Positions 1 to 13,399 of a stretch of DNA of 64,000 bases are shown here, one piece after another. Location: assembly GCA_030847615.1 (NCBI GenBank), contig JAUMIR010000003.1, forward strand, positions 74,720,001 to 74,784,000, written 5' to 3'. Both the position numbers and the translations under genes were made by a program. The notes beneath the pieces were generated by a model. The model did no database searches and was not told the DNA's origin. It saw only the letters and a list, made by a program, of their open reading frames with translations. The number at the start of each line of letters is the position of its first letter. The stretch's first letter is position 1. This stretch comes from Gambelia wislizenii. Lineage: Eukaryota > Chordata > Lepidosauria > Squamata > Crotaphytidae.

Positions 1-944
1 TTCATGGGAAAGAGACAAAGGTCTCCTCCAAAGCATGAGATTATCATGAAGCACTGCTAATCAGAACCTGTGAAATGCTGGATTATAATTTCTCTCATGG
101 CAGATTATTCCGTTAAGGCTCCCCAACACAAAAAATGGTCTGGACTGATTTTTCATTTTTATTTATTAATTTATTTTTAGACTAGTTTCCCAGTTTCTTG
201 CCACAGTCCCCAAAGTAACTCACAATGTTCATTAAGTTCAATTTCATTCCAAAGCCTTATAACATAAGAATTAAAAGAAATGGTCTCAGGAGGGACTGAA
301 GGTAGGAACAGAGGAAAGTAGAAAACACTGGGGAAAAAAACAAATTTTAAAATGGTGAAGGCAACAAAAACAGAGAGGTAATGAGAATATGGTTGCTACA
401 ATGGGGGAAAGTAGTTCCTATGATTTGGCTTTGCCTGCCGCCTTTCTCCCACATGGCAGCTGATGCTCATGGCCACTGTCAGCTAAGGCCAGAGGGAGGC
501 TTGTCCAACTAATTCACAAATGGCATGTGATCTGGTCCCTTCATTTGCTTCCCTCTCCTTCATCTCTCACACAAGGCACTTCTTATGTGGTTCTTGCAGT
601 GGGAGAAGAGCCCCTCATATTTGTTTGAGAGACAACTATCCAAGGCTAGATGCCTGGCTCTGAAACCATCAGCCCTGAGAGACAATGGTGGGGTGGAGGG
701 GTGGAGTAAGGAAATGGAGACAGAAAGGAGCACCCGAACTGAAGAGCACCTCATCTGAGGAGACATCTGTGCAAAAGGCTGCCTGGCAGGATTTGAAAAC
801 AACTTTTTTACAGGCACTTCTATTACATTTGTATCTATATCACTGCTACTTTCTAAGACAACAGTTCCCATTACCCCCAATGTAGACTGCCTGGGAGGTT
901 CTGTGAGTTGTAGTCCAAACAGTAATTGCCTCATGTTCAAATCT

Positions 945-2237
945 ACCATATATTTTGGCGTATAAGACGACTTTTTAAGCTCTCAAAATCTTTTCAAAAT
1001 TAGGGGGTCGTCTTATATGCCGGAATAGAGCTCTCCATCGTGGCTTCAGAAGGACAGGTGGTGGCTGGATGGATGGGGAGAGGCTTGCCAGCACCTGCCC
1101 TTCCCAAAGCCGGAATGGGGAGCCCTATAAGACCAAACCCCACCCAATCAGCCACCCCTCCGTACCCCCCAAGTCGCAATCGGGACCCCGATCCGGGCTC
1201 TGTGAAGGGCGGGTGTGGGGTGGAAAGCCTCCCCGCTCCCGCCCTTCACGAAGCCCTGATCGGGACACCGATCCTGGCTCCATGAAGGGTGGGTGTGGGG
1301 TGGAAAGCCTCCCCGCTCCCGCCCTTCATGAAGCCGCAATGTGTGGGTGGTGGGCAGGACAATAAAGTGGGCGGGGAGGATCATGAGTGCAGGATCTTGG
1401 CCACAGCTGTTTGTGGTCCATAACTCCTGCCTGCAGTCTCAACTGGTCCATGCCCCTAAGCCTCTCGGGCTGGCTGGCCTGTGCCAGCCAAGACTTCAAA
1501 AATATTAGCCCCTTCCAAGCACTTCACAAAAGTCTATCCCATAAGCCGATTTCTCCACTACAAGATGGTTTGCCTTCAAGAAACGCACCCCTGTCACACT
1601 CTTCCCCCCTCTGGCAGCAAAAGGATCCCTTGAAAATTTGGGTCCTGGAAGCAGAGATAATGCCCTCTTAAGAGCATTACTCTCCTACACCATTCCTCTG
1701 GCAGCCTGGCAGAAGCTTCACCTCCTCTCCCATGCTTAGGAATGTCAGAATTCCCTGGCTGGATTCCCTTGCCCAAAAGTTCCATCCCAGTGGGGGTGAA
1801 GCAGATGCAGAGGACAATGGACTCTCCCAGCCTTCCTCCAGGGAAGCTAGGCTTGGGAAGACTTAATTCTGCACAGGTTTGCATGTAAATGCAAGGAACT
1901 GCCCTTGGGGAGCTGGGGAGGGGGGATCAGTCACTACTGCAATCCCAGCAAGCGAGAAGGCGATTCAACTCTTTCCTCTCATGCTGTGCCTCTGGTGAAA
2001 ATTGCTCCTCAGGTTTGTCCTTCAAGGAGATCCTCCCAATAGTGTTGCAGGGGCCCCCAAAATTCCTTAAACCGGCCCTGGTGGTGGTGGGAGGTTGGAG
2101 GGGGGAGTTTGGGATATACTTGCAGTATAAGAGAAGGGGGGTGGTCTTATATGGCGAGTATATCCCAAACTCTATATTTTAACTTAAAATTGGGGGGTCG
2201 CCTTATACGCCCAGTCGTCTTATACACCGGAATATAT

Positions 2238-2240
<3 letters not shown>
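945..2240. mobile_element. Non-autonomous DNA transposon with ~26-bp terminal inverted repeats
   Basis: The left end (from 946) reads CCATATATTTTGGCGTATAA and the right end (to 2239) is its inverse with three mismatches over about 26 bases. Each end also folds back on itself: a second GGGGGTCGTCTTATATGCCG-like copy lies at about 1002-1026, and further related copies lie at 2120-2215. The interior is GC-rich and holds a tandem repeat but no transposase frame. No clear target site duplication is visible, so the superfamily is undecided. The right end abuts a GT/AT microsatellite. Confidence 0.65.
1170..1337. repeat. 80-bp tandem repeat, about 2.1 copies
   Basis: The GAAGGGCGGGTGTGGGGTGG block at about 1203 recurs at about 1283, and the preceding GATCGGGAC-CCGATCC block recurs from 1179 to 1259, giving a period of 80 bp. 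The unit lies inside the terminal-inverted-repeat element at 945-2240 and is much more GC-rich than the flanks. It contains a self-complementary GCCCTTCA/TGAAGGGC pair. Confidence 0.75.
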
Positions 2241-2287
<47 letters not shown>

Positions 2288-2310
2288 CCCAGAGAGAGAG
2301 AGAGAAGGGG
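2238..2310. repeat. Compound microsatellite (GT)n(AT)n followed by (GA)n
   Basis: A run of about fifteen GT dinucleotides passes into about nine AT dinucleotides, then a short (AG) run. It starts directly at the right end of the transposon ending near 2240. Confidence 0.9.
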
Positions 2311-2469
2311 TGACCAACAGAGGCAAAGATCAAATGCATGATATGAGATGTAAAGGACTGGCTTTGCCTCATGTATTCCTGAGAGTTGTTTGGTCATGGT
2401 CAAATAGTCAGGTGTCATTCTTGTAACTTGTACAAAGGAGCAGCAGGGAATAGACCTTAGATACAATCC

Positions 2470-2706
2470 AAAGGCCCCAGGTCTAAATACTCTGAAGGTA
2501 CCAGGTCCCATCAGATCTTGGAAGCTAAGCAGAGTCAGTCCTGGTTAATACTTGGATGGGAGACTGCCAAGGAATACCAGGTGCTGTTGACTATATTTCA
2601 GAGGAAGGCAATGACAAACCACCCTGGATTATTCTTTGCCTAAGAAAACACTATGAAATTCATGAGGTCATCATAAGTCAACAGGTCACTTGAAGGCACA
2701 TACACA
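2470..2706 (+). mobile_element. 5S rRNA-derived SINE (5S-Sauria-like)
   Basis: The 5' part follows vertebrate 5S rRNA: CAGATCTTGGAAGCTAAGCA, then a GTCAGTCCTGGTTAATACTTG-like stretch and GGATGGGAGACTGCC, which cover the 5S internal promoter region. The body ends in CACTTGAAGGCACATACACA, the tail shared with tRNA-derived Sauria SINEs and usually attributed to BovB-type LINE mobilisation (family knowledge). It is not a 5S gene: it is diverged and fused to an unrelated tail. Confidence 0.88.
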
Positions 2707-3182
2707 ATCCAAAGGCAGTCCAGACTGAGGCATTTAGAGCTCTTTGGCACCAGAGCTTAGAAGGCCTGTAACTCAGCAATACAGTGCCTACTTTGCATGT
2801 AGAAGGTCCTACGTTCAATCCCTGACATCTTCAAACAGGGCTAGAAAGGGGGGGGGGAAGACTCATGTCTAATTGTCAGACTACATGCATTGCTAAATGC
2901 ACCATTTGGAAGCACACGGGGAGGAGGGGGATAATAGCAACAGTTTCCTTGGGACCATGGTGTATGAGGCAGGTTTCACCTTTCATCCCCAGTCATTACC
3001 CCAATGAAATCTCCTCTTACCAGGTAAATAATCTCTGGGAAAAAGCATTCCCACTGGCACCAACAGGAACTTTTTCTCTAAGGCACACAGTATTGGGGTG
3101 GTGATCTTCATCAGCGATTGTGCTGGAGCAGGAAGTGTTAAATCTTCCTTTTATGCTGTGGTTCCAGGGAAAACTTGGCCTC

Positions 3183-3410
3183 TGTTGTTGTTGTTCTGTG
3201 CTTTCAAGTCATTTCAGACTTCTAGGGATCCTAAGGTGAATCTATCACTGGGTTTTCTTCACAGGATTTGTTCAGATCCTTCCTCTGAGGCTGAGAGAGT
3301 GTGACTTGCCCAAGGCCACCCAGTGAGTTTCCATGGCCGAGCGAAGATTCAAATCCTGGTCTCCAGAATCGTAGTCCAACACTCAAACCACTACACCACG
3401 CTGGCTCTCC
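3183..3410 (-). mobile_element. tRNA-derived Sauria-type SINE
   Basis: Read on the minus strand it starts AGCCAGCGTGGTGTAGTGG (tRNA box A), continues through GGATTTGAATCTTCGCTC (box B-like) and CACTGGGTGGCCTTGGGCAA, and ends in ACTTGAAAGCACAGAACAAC. This is the order expected of a squamate tRNA-derived SINE with a BovB-like tail. Confidence 0.88.
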
Positions 3411-3644
3411 TGGTTTAACCTAATACAATCTACCCCTGCACTTGGTTCTCTGTCACTCAACTTCTCAGCCAAAGTACAGGAAAATGGCACTAAGAATTCT
3501 TTCACTATAATGGCAGTATAGTATGCAGAAGCTAAACTATAATGGAGGTGACATCTGGCCTCTGATCTCACTAATTCGTCTCTTGCCAGTTAGTGATCCT
3601 CAATTGTGAGTGGTCTGAGAATGAGCCTCATGCCTTTTGTTCCA

Positions 3645-3774
3645 TCCTTCTGAGGCTGAGAGAGTGTGACATGCCCAAGGTCACCCAGTGGGTTTCCATG
3701 GCAGAGCAAGGATTCAAACCCTAGACTCCAGAGCTGTAGTCCAACACTCATACCACTACACCACGCTGGCTCTC
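3645..3774 (-). mobile_element. Sauria-type SINE, 5' part only
   Basis: This repeats the tRNA-derived head and CACTGGGTGACCTTGGGCAT block of the copy at 3183-3410 in the same orientation. It stops before the BovB-like tail, so it is truncated at its 3' end. Confidence 0.85.
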
Positions 3775-4219
3775 AGGGTTCTCTTTGTGCCTACTATTAA
3801 ATTAATGAAAACATACCCTAATGTGGTTATAAGTCATGTATTTAGCATCACGTGCCGCTTGGCCCTCCAGCCCTGGAGATTCACTGCCTGTTAGTGTAGA
3901 AAACAAGGAGCAAATAAGGACCAATGGCCAGACTTGATTATAAGACCTCTTCCTGTGATTCCCATACTCATAAGCCCGCTTCAGAATATTCCTGTTTGCC
4001 TAGAATTTCACTGTGGTTTCCTAGAAATTCTCTGTCTGGAGAAAACAGCAGAGTGTAGTGCAGGACAGAGGAGTGATGTGCAGGAAGGAGATATTCTGAT
4101 CCAGCCAGGCCACTAACAACCCTCACTAAATACCATTAGTGGAAATACTGCCAGGATATAAGCAATTAGCCAACTGTAATCTCTAGAGTACTTGAAATGG
4201 CAGGGAAACATTGATTAGG

Positions 4220-4223
4220 GTAC

Positions 4224-4256
<33 letters not shown>

Positions 4257-5231
4257 GGCTTTTCTTCGCAAACAAAGATTCAGGAAGGACTCATCCCGTG
4301 CTTTCTGCAAGCACGCTGATGACTGAAAAAGCCAATCTGAGATAAACAAGTCTGGTTGCAGAAAGCACAGCAGAAGGTCTCCTTGGGTGATGTTTCCAGG
4401 TTGTGATTCTTTCTGCATTGTCATTTCTCTTCAAGACTTGTTCGGCATGAGTTCTCAAATAAAGCTGCAGCACTGTGGATAGTGCATCTCCATGCCTCCC
4501 AATGTGAAGCCAGGGCGGACCATTGTTGGTGATCAATTTGGCTGAGCCTGAGATGTTGTTTCAGGGAATCCTTGTATCACTTTTTTGGAGCGCCCCTCTT
4601 ACGCTGACCCGTGGCGAGTTCACCATAGAGTACTATTTTTGGGAGGTGATGGTCCTCCATCCTAGAAATGTGCCCTGCCCAGCGCAGCTGTGTTCACAAT
4701 ATCATGGCCTCAATGCTGGTGATCCCTGCTTGCTCAAGGATAGCAACATTCATCACAGCCAGTCCAGTGTATATTTAGGATTATACATATACAGCGCTGA
4801 TGAAAACTTTCGAGGAGTTGTAAGTGTTGGCAATAGGTGACCCATGTTTCATAAAGGAGAATAGACAGTACAATGGCTCTATACACACTGATGTTTGTGC
4901 TTCTCCTCAGGTGTTTGTTACTCCAGACTCTTTTGTAAAGTCTTCGAAATGTGCTATATGCCTTTGCTAATCTGTGATCAATCTCTTTGTCAATCTTGGC
5001 ATCTGAGGAGATGATGCTTCCCAGGTAGGTGAACTGCTGAACGGACTTAAGCACAGATTTGCTGACGGCAATGTGGGGATGGTGGTGTTCGTCCTGTGGT
5101 GCAGGCTGGTAGAGAACTTCTGTTTTCTTCAGGTTGACTTCCAGCCCAAACAGCTCTGCAGCTGTTGCAAAGCAGGATGTTAGCCGCTGCAGAGCTGCTT
5201 CTGTGTGGGCAACAAGGGCAGCAGCATCAGT
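4220..5231 (-). mobile_element. Endonuclease-RT LINE, 3' third of the reverse transcriptase frame
   Basis: The minus strand encodes the C-terminal part of a non-LTR reverse transcriptase. A frame at 5054-4734 contains FTYLGSIISSDAKIDKEID and RLAKAYSTFRRLYKRVW, followed by ETWVTYCQHLQLLESFHQRC, and then breaks. Further frames at 4536-4215 continue toward a C2HC finger-like end. The 3' end is a (GA)n tail, seen here as the CT run at 4223-4256. Related pieces lie at 35519-35994, 49795-50440 and, for the endonuclease half, 24236-25000. The clade is not settled by eye; it is not the CR1 family of 29239-33480. Confidence 0.85.
4223..4257. repeat. (CT)n microsatellite, LINE 3' tail
   Basis: A pure TCTC run interrupted once by CC. 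Because the same LINE fragment at 35994 is followed by GAGAGAG, this run is best read as the LINE's own simple-sequence 3' tail rather than an independent microsatellite. Confidence 0.8.
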
Positions 5232-8200
5232 AATGGGAGTTATGAAAGAAAACCTTGCTTACCAACAATATGCAGGAAAAACAGAGTAGCACATAGAGCA
5301 AGTTTTGATTACAAACACCAACTTGCTGCTCTGGAACAGGGTGGAAAGTCACATTTTGCCAGGGGCAATGGCCACACTCCAGCAACAAATAGACAGTCAC
5401 CAACCCAAGGAGAAAAACTGTGAAGCAGAATCCAGGCCCATTCCCTTCTTAGGACATCATGGCAGAAATCCTGTTGGTGCATTACATCAGTGGTTGGACT
5501 TATTCCAGCATTCAACATCAGTGGCGGAGGAAGGTAAATAAAATCTTCCAGTTCTGGGCAGCCTATTTCTCCCATGGCTTACTTCTTTCATGACCTCTGT
5601 AGCTACACCCTTTTTCCTCAGCTTATTACCTCCTACCTCATAGGATGATGTAGTGTATCGATAGGATTCCAGATCATAATTCCCTTGCAATAGTCATAAA
5701 ACCACAAAGCTGTTGGGACTCAGTAAGAGGACACAAAGTCTCTCAGTGTCTCTCATATGTGTGCATGTGCAGACATACACACACACCTCAGGGATAGGAA
5801 GTCCACTCAGTAATTCCTAAAAGACAGAAACTGCTGCATGGAGCCCACTAGGACAAAGGCAGATACTAACTCCCACCTCCTATCTCATTCCCAACTGAAT
5901 CCTCTGCTGCCGCCCACCCACAACAGTATCTATCATCATCACTCCTAGGTTACCAGGAAATGCATTTTATGAAACAGCTGCTCATGGGTTATGGGATCAT
6001 CATCTTCTCCAGTAGAAGAGATCATAAACACTAATTGTTTCAGAAAATCAATGCAATACTGTTCGACTCTTCTCTAGCAACAACCTCTCCTTGGTACTTG
6101 TAGGGGTTGGAATTGACGTGAACAAAGATGGCAGTGTATGTTCTGCTCCCAGAAGGTCCAAATTTGGTGACTCAAATAAATTACAGAAAGCATGCAGATG
6201 CACACATATTTTCTTATTTTTCAGAATTTTTTTTCTGCCTCCAAGAGCCAAGCATGCTAAGAAACTGATTTAAAAAAAAAAAAAGTTAACAGTAACATTT
6301 TTGAGGAATGGAAGGCAGGAAGGGTAGGGAGCTGTGAAGAGCTGGGCAGAAGCCAAGTGATAGTCCATGATAACAAAGGATGACAAAGCCTGCCTGCCCC
6401 TACCAGTTGGGTGTCTTGCACAACCTCCTCTGTCTTCTAGGAATTTACCCAGTTCTGCCCACACATTCAAGCTTTTGTTCAGCCACAAATGTGTTGTTTT
6501 AAAATAAAAGCAGACAATTTGTGGGTGCCAAATTCTGTGACAGATTCCATGAGTACAAGATAAAATCACAGAAAGAGTGAACCCCTTTCTCCAATCAGTT
6601 ACTCCCCCGCCACATCCCAATGTTAATTGCCTTTTCATCAAACATAACATTCCCCTATAGATTGGGGGGCAGGTTTGCTGGGCCTCCTCTGTGGCCCCCT
6701 GAATATCCTAGGTGCATTGCTCAGTTCTCTCTGGGAAAAGGCAGGAGAGGGCCGGCTTCCTGAGCTGACCCTGCCCAGGCTGGCTCTACCAAAGGGATTT
6801 AGCTTCAAGTCAGCTGCATAAGGAGCTTGTGCTGCAGGTTTAAAGCTAATTAGGGTGGTAGATGGAAAGAAAAGCCAGGGGCAAGACATGTACTCAGAAA
6901 GGGAGAACAAAACTAAAAAAGCAAGAGCCAAACAAAGGCCGGAACCCAGCTCCACTTGCTCTTCCCCATTTGCTCATTGAGGATAACTCCCTAGCCTTCA
7001 TGAAAAGAAGGGTACTTACGTTGGTCAATATGAAAAAAAACAAAATACGAACCCCACAGGCAGACAATATCTTTATTAGGATTAACTAAAAGGTAGGTGG
7101 AATTTCTCCCCACTCTTAACCTCTTGAACCATCTAGTGTGATGAAGAATTCTGGAGAACTCAAAAGCTTGCACATTTTTGTGGAATTTTACTTAGTCCTA
7201 ATTAAGGTATTTATGTAGCCCTTGTGGGATTTATGCCTGCCCTGAATGGAAAAGGAATGGTCATCCTGACATTATTACCATACATCACCTACTGCCCTGC
7301 AACAAAGTTGAACTTAATTAAATAAACCCGGACCAACGGTGAGAAAATAGACAATACCCCAGGACAATTTAAAATCAGTGATGTCCCATCTTTAGCTGAC
7401 ACTCTCCGGAATGAGGGGTGCTGCAGCAGGCAAGGCTCAACTGGGATTAACTGAAGTCCTCCTTGTCCTGTCCCACCAGGTCCTTCTGAGTAGAATCAAT
7501 AGAAAAGAACTTCTGCGCACACAATATAAAATCAGAATGCATTTTGGCCCTTTGCCATCCACAGAAAGCTGCTGGCATTAACAGGCCATAGGCAGACTGT
7601 CCTCCTTCTTCCCCTCCCCACCTCCACAATACATTATGCTTCTCAACTAGATTAGCTTCAGAACAATTGGGCTGGCGGTGGGCAGGAGAAAGAGACAGCA
7701 GCTACCTCGATAGACAAGAAATGCCATTAATTTGACTCCAGGCAGCTCAGCAGAGAGGAAGTGGCCTTTGAGTGAAGAGATACAAGTACTGCTGTCAGGG
7801 GAGGGCAAGCCCCCATTTGACAAACCTGAGCCAGCTTGTGTCTGTCTGCCAACGAAACACCAATTAGGAACAACTCAAGTCATGCTGGCTGCCTCTTTAA
7901 GAGCTTGGAAGCAGGGAGAGAATGTGCAGCAACAGTTACTTTGCCCTGGAAATGTCTGTCACTCTGCATATGTTCTTGCTAGTTTCCAGTTCTAAAAGCA
8001 GGGGAAGGGGGTTGCACTCCCAAGAAAGTATTTGTATGTGAAGGGGATGCATGCTTGCAGTGGTAGGGCTAAAGCCAGAGGTGAAGTGCAACCAGACTTA
8101 AAGCAATTTGGTTGCTCCATGAAGGGTCTTCAGAATTATGTCTGGTTGGGCCTGAGTATCTGCCTTTTTTGATTCAAGCAACTAACTAAGACAGCTGCTA

Positions 8201-11049
8201 GGAGGCATAACAATTTACTGCCCATTCAACTTTGGCTTTTATGGAATAAATGCTCTGTTCTGGGCCAAGTCCAGCACAAGACAGACAGTAACAAATATCA
8301 ATCACCAGTCAAGAGTTTGGAAAAATTACTTTTCTGGACAGCAACGTCAGACTCTCAGGCCTGGAAATGACTACTTTCAGCCTCTGAATCCACAACCAGG
8401 AAACAGGGAAGGAGTTAGGCAGTGAACAGCAGTCACTACCAACCCACCTATCCTAGGTAGCAAGTACTAAGCTGCTGCTATTTATTGATGCTGCTACCAA
8501 GGCTGACTAGTCAGCCAGCCAGAGTACAGCTTCTAATGATCTTATTAGGCCTCAGTGAAGTAAAAGTGGATTGTTTAATCTTACTGTATATTTATTATTA
8601 TGAGATATCTATGAATATGATGGTTAGGAATTGTAACTGAATTATCTTGAAATGTTTTTGTATTTATTATATAAATTCTTCTCATTATGTGGTACATAAC
8701 TTTGTATATAATTTTATCAAGAAAAAGCAGCAAACCAATATCAAAAGCAGGTTGGTAATGATAATCTTGCTCTTTTGTATTTATCCCTTGTCCCTAAACA
8801 ATCCCATAACAGGCCAAGATGAGACCTTCATGATTGACTGTTGTGTGGAAGCAGAGATAAGAAAAACTCCTTCTTCATATACTAGACTTGAGAAGCCAGA
8901 CTAGCGCCTAAAAATGCTGTACTGTAATTCCGCAAATGAGGATAGCAGAAACATTGTGGCATTATTACCCTTACTATCACACATTGCTGCAATCACATGA
9001 AAGAACTGCCAGGGAATCATCACACAATGACCACCACCGCTGTAAGAACAGGAGTTCTTAGTTTTGCATGGGCGAGATTTCAGCAGTTCTTGCGAGAAGA
9101 CACGAGCATGCTTAAAATCCCAAAAACACCTTAACTAACAAAGTAAATGAACTCACAAGCACTGAAACCAACCTAAAAACACTGAAACTGAACAGGACAG
9201 ATCATAAAAAGAGTGTCCTGTGCTTCGTTTTTGCGTTCTCACCTGGATGTTTTCTCACTGAGGAACACTCATTCAAGCTGTAATCTTGTGATTACAACAG
9301 GACGTGGTTTCGCACGCTTTCAATAACATAAAAAAAGCACTATTGACAATCTATTGATGGGTTAACCCATCAATTAAAAGCAATGGGTTTTTCCATGGCT
9401 GGAGCAAGGAATAACAACATGAAGACAATGACGTCATGCAATAGTGGGGCCCATTCCCGCTACCATGATGTCATAATCCCACAATTTTTGCTGCATCTGA
9501 TAAAGTCCTTACCCTGGGTAAGGGTAGGGAAAGAGACAAATATAGAATATTCTGTTATAATCAAGACAGTAATAGCTTCATTGGCAATAGCTCTCCAGGG
9601 TTTCAGACAGAGGCCTTTCCCAACCACTCCAGAGAGCTCTGCGCAGGCGCAGATTTAACCCTTAATGTGTGGATTCACAGAGACCACAAAGAAGAAGTCT
9701 TTTTATATGTGAAACACTGATCCCTGAGCTCTTAGGCCAGTATGTTGCACTGCCTTGTAACCAGTTTACCTCCCCATAGTGAATCTGTTTATCTGTCATC
9801 AGCAAGCCTCAAAGTAAATAAACCCCATAACCAAAGCAAGATTATACTACACACACACCTACCAATTTATCCTGGGATTCTCACATTTGTGCCATGTTTG
9901 TCACACACTGATCTGAGCCAGCACCCTGCCCCACCTCTCTCCCTTCTCCAGGTCCAGTAAGAAAGCATTCTGCAAACCAACTGTCTACCCTCCAGGAAAC
10001 AATGGGTCATACTCTCCTTCTGTTCTGCCAAGCCAAATGGAAGTTTCAGATCTCTTCAATATCTCTGCTTCTTTATTTCTCAGAAACATCATCTCTTGCT
10101 CTAAACCTGGAAGCCTATCCTCTGAGACAGCAGATGTATTGTGTCTGCAACATGCCAGAACAGAAGCAGGCAATACCTCAAAGATGTTTGTGTTTCAACT
10201 TCAGGGGGTCCGATAGCCCTGCTTACTACCTACGAAATTGATGACATCCATTGACACCTGCTCCACTCAACTTTGTGGCAAACAAGGTCTAAATTATAGG
10301 CATAATTATATATCACAGAGAAACAAGCTGAGTTCTATGTTATTACTCTGAAATGATACATCTTGCAGTGCAAAAACAAATGATGGTATGTCTTTTGCCA
10401 CTCAAATTCTGAGCAAATGGAATTAATAAGATGCAAAATATATATGGAAAACTTAAGCCAGAATTTTTAGACAAATTCACAATGGATAAATGAAGGGATT
10501 GCAAGGCAGACACAGTAGCTGACTGCAGAAGCCAGGTTTCCTCTGTGGGTGAGGGGAAGCCAGGTTCCAAGTTGCTAAACTGGTTTTACCACAGCATTTA
10601 AAAATTGACTTCAGATACCTTTTGGGAACAGGAAGAAACAACTCATAACTTGATAAGGTGACTGTACTATGTTAATCTCATGAGCAACTAATGTGTATGT
10701 ATCATCATGTTGTATTAGAACAATCATTATACTGGATTTTTGGGCTCCCTGCATGAAAGGTTGGATACAAGACATAATAAGATCATGGTGGAAATATATG
10801 CATGAATAAGAGATACTCCAAAAGTCTTTCTCTGTGCAAGAAATTCTAGAGACAAAACAACAATAAGCAATTAATTGGGAAGAAATTAATTTGTCTGGTG
10901 TGTTGGACTGCTAACTCCTTTTAAGTTAGAATTCTTAAAATAATTGTGTAACCATTATCACAACAATGAAATGTGCAAGTGAGGCACATTCTTACTTAGT
11001 ATGTTGACAGTGTACACAAATAGGATTCTTTCTTGTGGTTTCTACAAAC

Positions 11050-11088
11050 TATGTGGTCTCTTCCAACTCTATGATTCTATGAGTCTAT
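11050..11088 (+). mobile_element. CR1 3' terminal fragment
   Basis: Only the last about 40 bases of CR1 are present: GTGGTCTCTTCCAACTCTAT followed by the ATTCTATGA terminal repeat. This is an extreme 5' truncation, as is usual for CR1. Confidence 0.75.
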
Positions 11089-12164
11089 AACTAACACCAG
11101 CTTTACTCTCAGAAATAAGACTGAAAGATACAAAATCCACTCCATACTCCTGAAAAAGAAGGGACCATATATATAGTCAGTCTGAATGAAAGACATAAGG
11201 AGACTCAACTAGTGAGATCCGAGCCACTTCCGAGTCAGATGATATCTACTTTTGTTTGTTTTGTTTTAATTTTATTCAACTATTAACAATATGACATAAT
11301 GACTTAACTTTTTTAACATAACAAACAAGAAACTCAAAAGGCATTGTATATTATTTCCCCCAATAGTATGATTTTCAGAATTTATATGAAAATCTTTGGT
11401 TCATAGGTTCATTGCATGAGAAACTAACAATAAATTTACCATTCAACTAGAGTATTTCTCCAAAGGTCCAAATATGACTGGGGAAATTCCCTACCAACAT
11501 TGATGAAATTAATATAAGGAAACCATGTTGAAAAGAAGCTTAGTTCTGACTGGTCATTTCTATCATCAGCTTTTCTGTAAGTGCTGCTTCCCAAAAATAT
11601 TTATACCAGGCTTCAATTGAAATGTGGTCCAGTCCCCCACCCCAAATTCTGAGCTATTACCAGTCTTGCAGCAAATATATATTATAAGATCTTTATGATT
11701 TAGTGCCTTGTAACTGGCACAAAATATGGAGAGAAGTTTTATTTTGGGGTCAACAGCCACTGCTTGGTTTATAATTTGACTTATTCTTAGAAATATCTTT
11801 TTCTAAAATTCAGAAATACTGGGACACTCCCACCTCATGTGGAAATATGTATCTAGTGCCCTGCAATTCCTCCAGCATTTGTTAGCTGAGTGTTTGTATA
11901 TACATTTCATTTTCATTGGGGTTAGATACCAACAATACTGTATGTTATTTTAGAGCATGTTCATCCATATGGGAAGGTACAGATTTTATTGGAAGAATTT
12001 TCCATAATGTTTTCCATTTAACATTTGAGGTGGCATCTACTTTCATTCCTTAGCTTATACATAGACATAGGTCATTCCTAATTATGTTGGAAACATTTAT
12101 GTATTTTACTATGCTAATGAAGTATATATTTAAATTGGATTTTCAGTATACACATGGGACTAGA

Positions 12165-12885
12165 ATCATAGAATCATAGAATTGTAGAGTTGGAAGAGAC
12201 CACGAGGGCCATCCAGTCCAACCCCCTGCCATGCAGGAATACACAATCAAAGCATCCCCGACAGATGGGCATCCAGCCTCTGTTTAAAGACCTCCAAGGA
12301 AGGAGACCCCACCACGCTCTGAGGGAGTGTGTTCCACTGCCGAACAGCTCTTACTGTCAAAAAGTTCCTTCTAATGTTGAGGTGGAATCTCTGTTCCTGG
12401 AGCTTGCATCCATTGCTCTGTGTTCCAGTCTCTGGAGCAGCAGAAAACAAGCCTGCTCCATCCTCAGCGTGACATCCTTTCAAATACTTAAACAGGGCTA
12501 TCATATCGCCTCTTAACCGTCTTTTTTCCAGGCTAAACATACCCAGCTCGTTCAGCCAGGTCTCCCCCATCCTATATCTATGCATTTCATTTTTCCGCCC
12601 TAAGTGCAGTACTTTACATTTCTCCGTATTGAATTTCATTTTGTTAGTTTTGGCCCAGCTCTCCAGTCTATCCAGGTCATTCTGAATTTTGATCCTGTCC
12701 TCTAGGGTATTAGCTACTCCTCCTAATTTGTGTCATCTGCAAATTTGATGACCCTAATTCCCTCATCCAAGTCATTGATAAAGATGTTGAATAGCACTGG
12801 GCCCAGGACAGAACCCTGTGGCACCCCACTGGTCACATCTTTCCAAGATGAAGAGGAGCCACTGCTGAGCACCCTTTGGGACTAG
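12165..12885 (-). mobile_element. CR1 LINE, 5'-truncated and internally deleted ORF2
   Basis: On the minus strand it encodes RT palm sequences with [17 protein letters not shown] around 12840-12790 and FADDT around 12742, then MKFNTEKCKVLHLGRKN from 12639. The frame then jumps from GETWL straight to [16 protein letters not shown] at about 12557, so several hundred bases of the usual ORF2 are missing. It continues to HLSGML at 12247 and ends in the TTCTATGA terminal repeats at 12165-12182. It closely matches the 3' part of the larger element at 29239-33480. Confidence 0.92.
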
Positions 12886-13399
12886 GCAGAGTACACCTAG
12901 AGCAAAGTAGCTGGGGGCAGAGCAGGGGGGAACTATTAAAGGAAATGAGTACATGTTAGATTCAGCTGAAATTTATGAATCAAAAAGGTGACAAAATACG
13001 GAACAGGAAGAGAACCTAGGCAGGGATAGGGAGCAGAGAAGAGACAGACAATGCAAAGCTCAGCCCAAAGACTATATATCTTTATATTGTGCTCAAATGC
13101 TTCTAGAGGATACTGTACTGCTGATATTATCATTTTCAAGAAAGATTTTAATTGACATTCCACACAACAGTTTCTGTGTCATTTTTTCCCTGCCCTTCCT
13201 GTTCTTTGATACTCCTATGTTCTGTCTACCCAGGTGGGTCAAGAATCATGGGAAGTTTGCAGGTGCTGGCATTAAAGTCTCTACTTCCCATTATAGTCCT
13301 CCCCACCCTATACCATGAGTCTATGGAGCAGTATTTGCAGCCCATCCCTTTTACAGTGGAAAAGAAAGAAAAACACAAAGGTATTCTAAAGTATAGCCC

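Noticed and set aside
2500..2600. 5S rRNA gene
   Set aside because: Diverged from 5S and fused to a SINE tail; a second copy at 13.4 kb shows the same fusion.
3381..3410. tRNA gene
   Set aside because: Box A and B are present, but the rest of the cloverleaf is missing and the sequence continues as a SINE body and tail.
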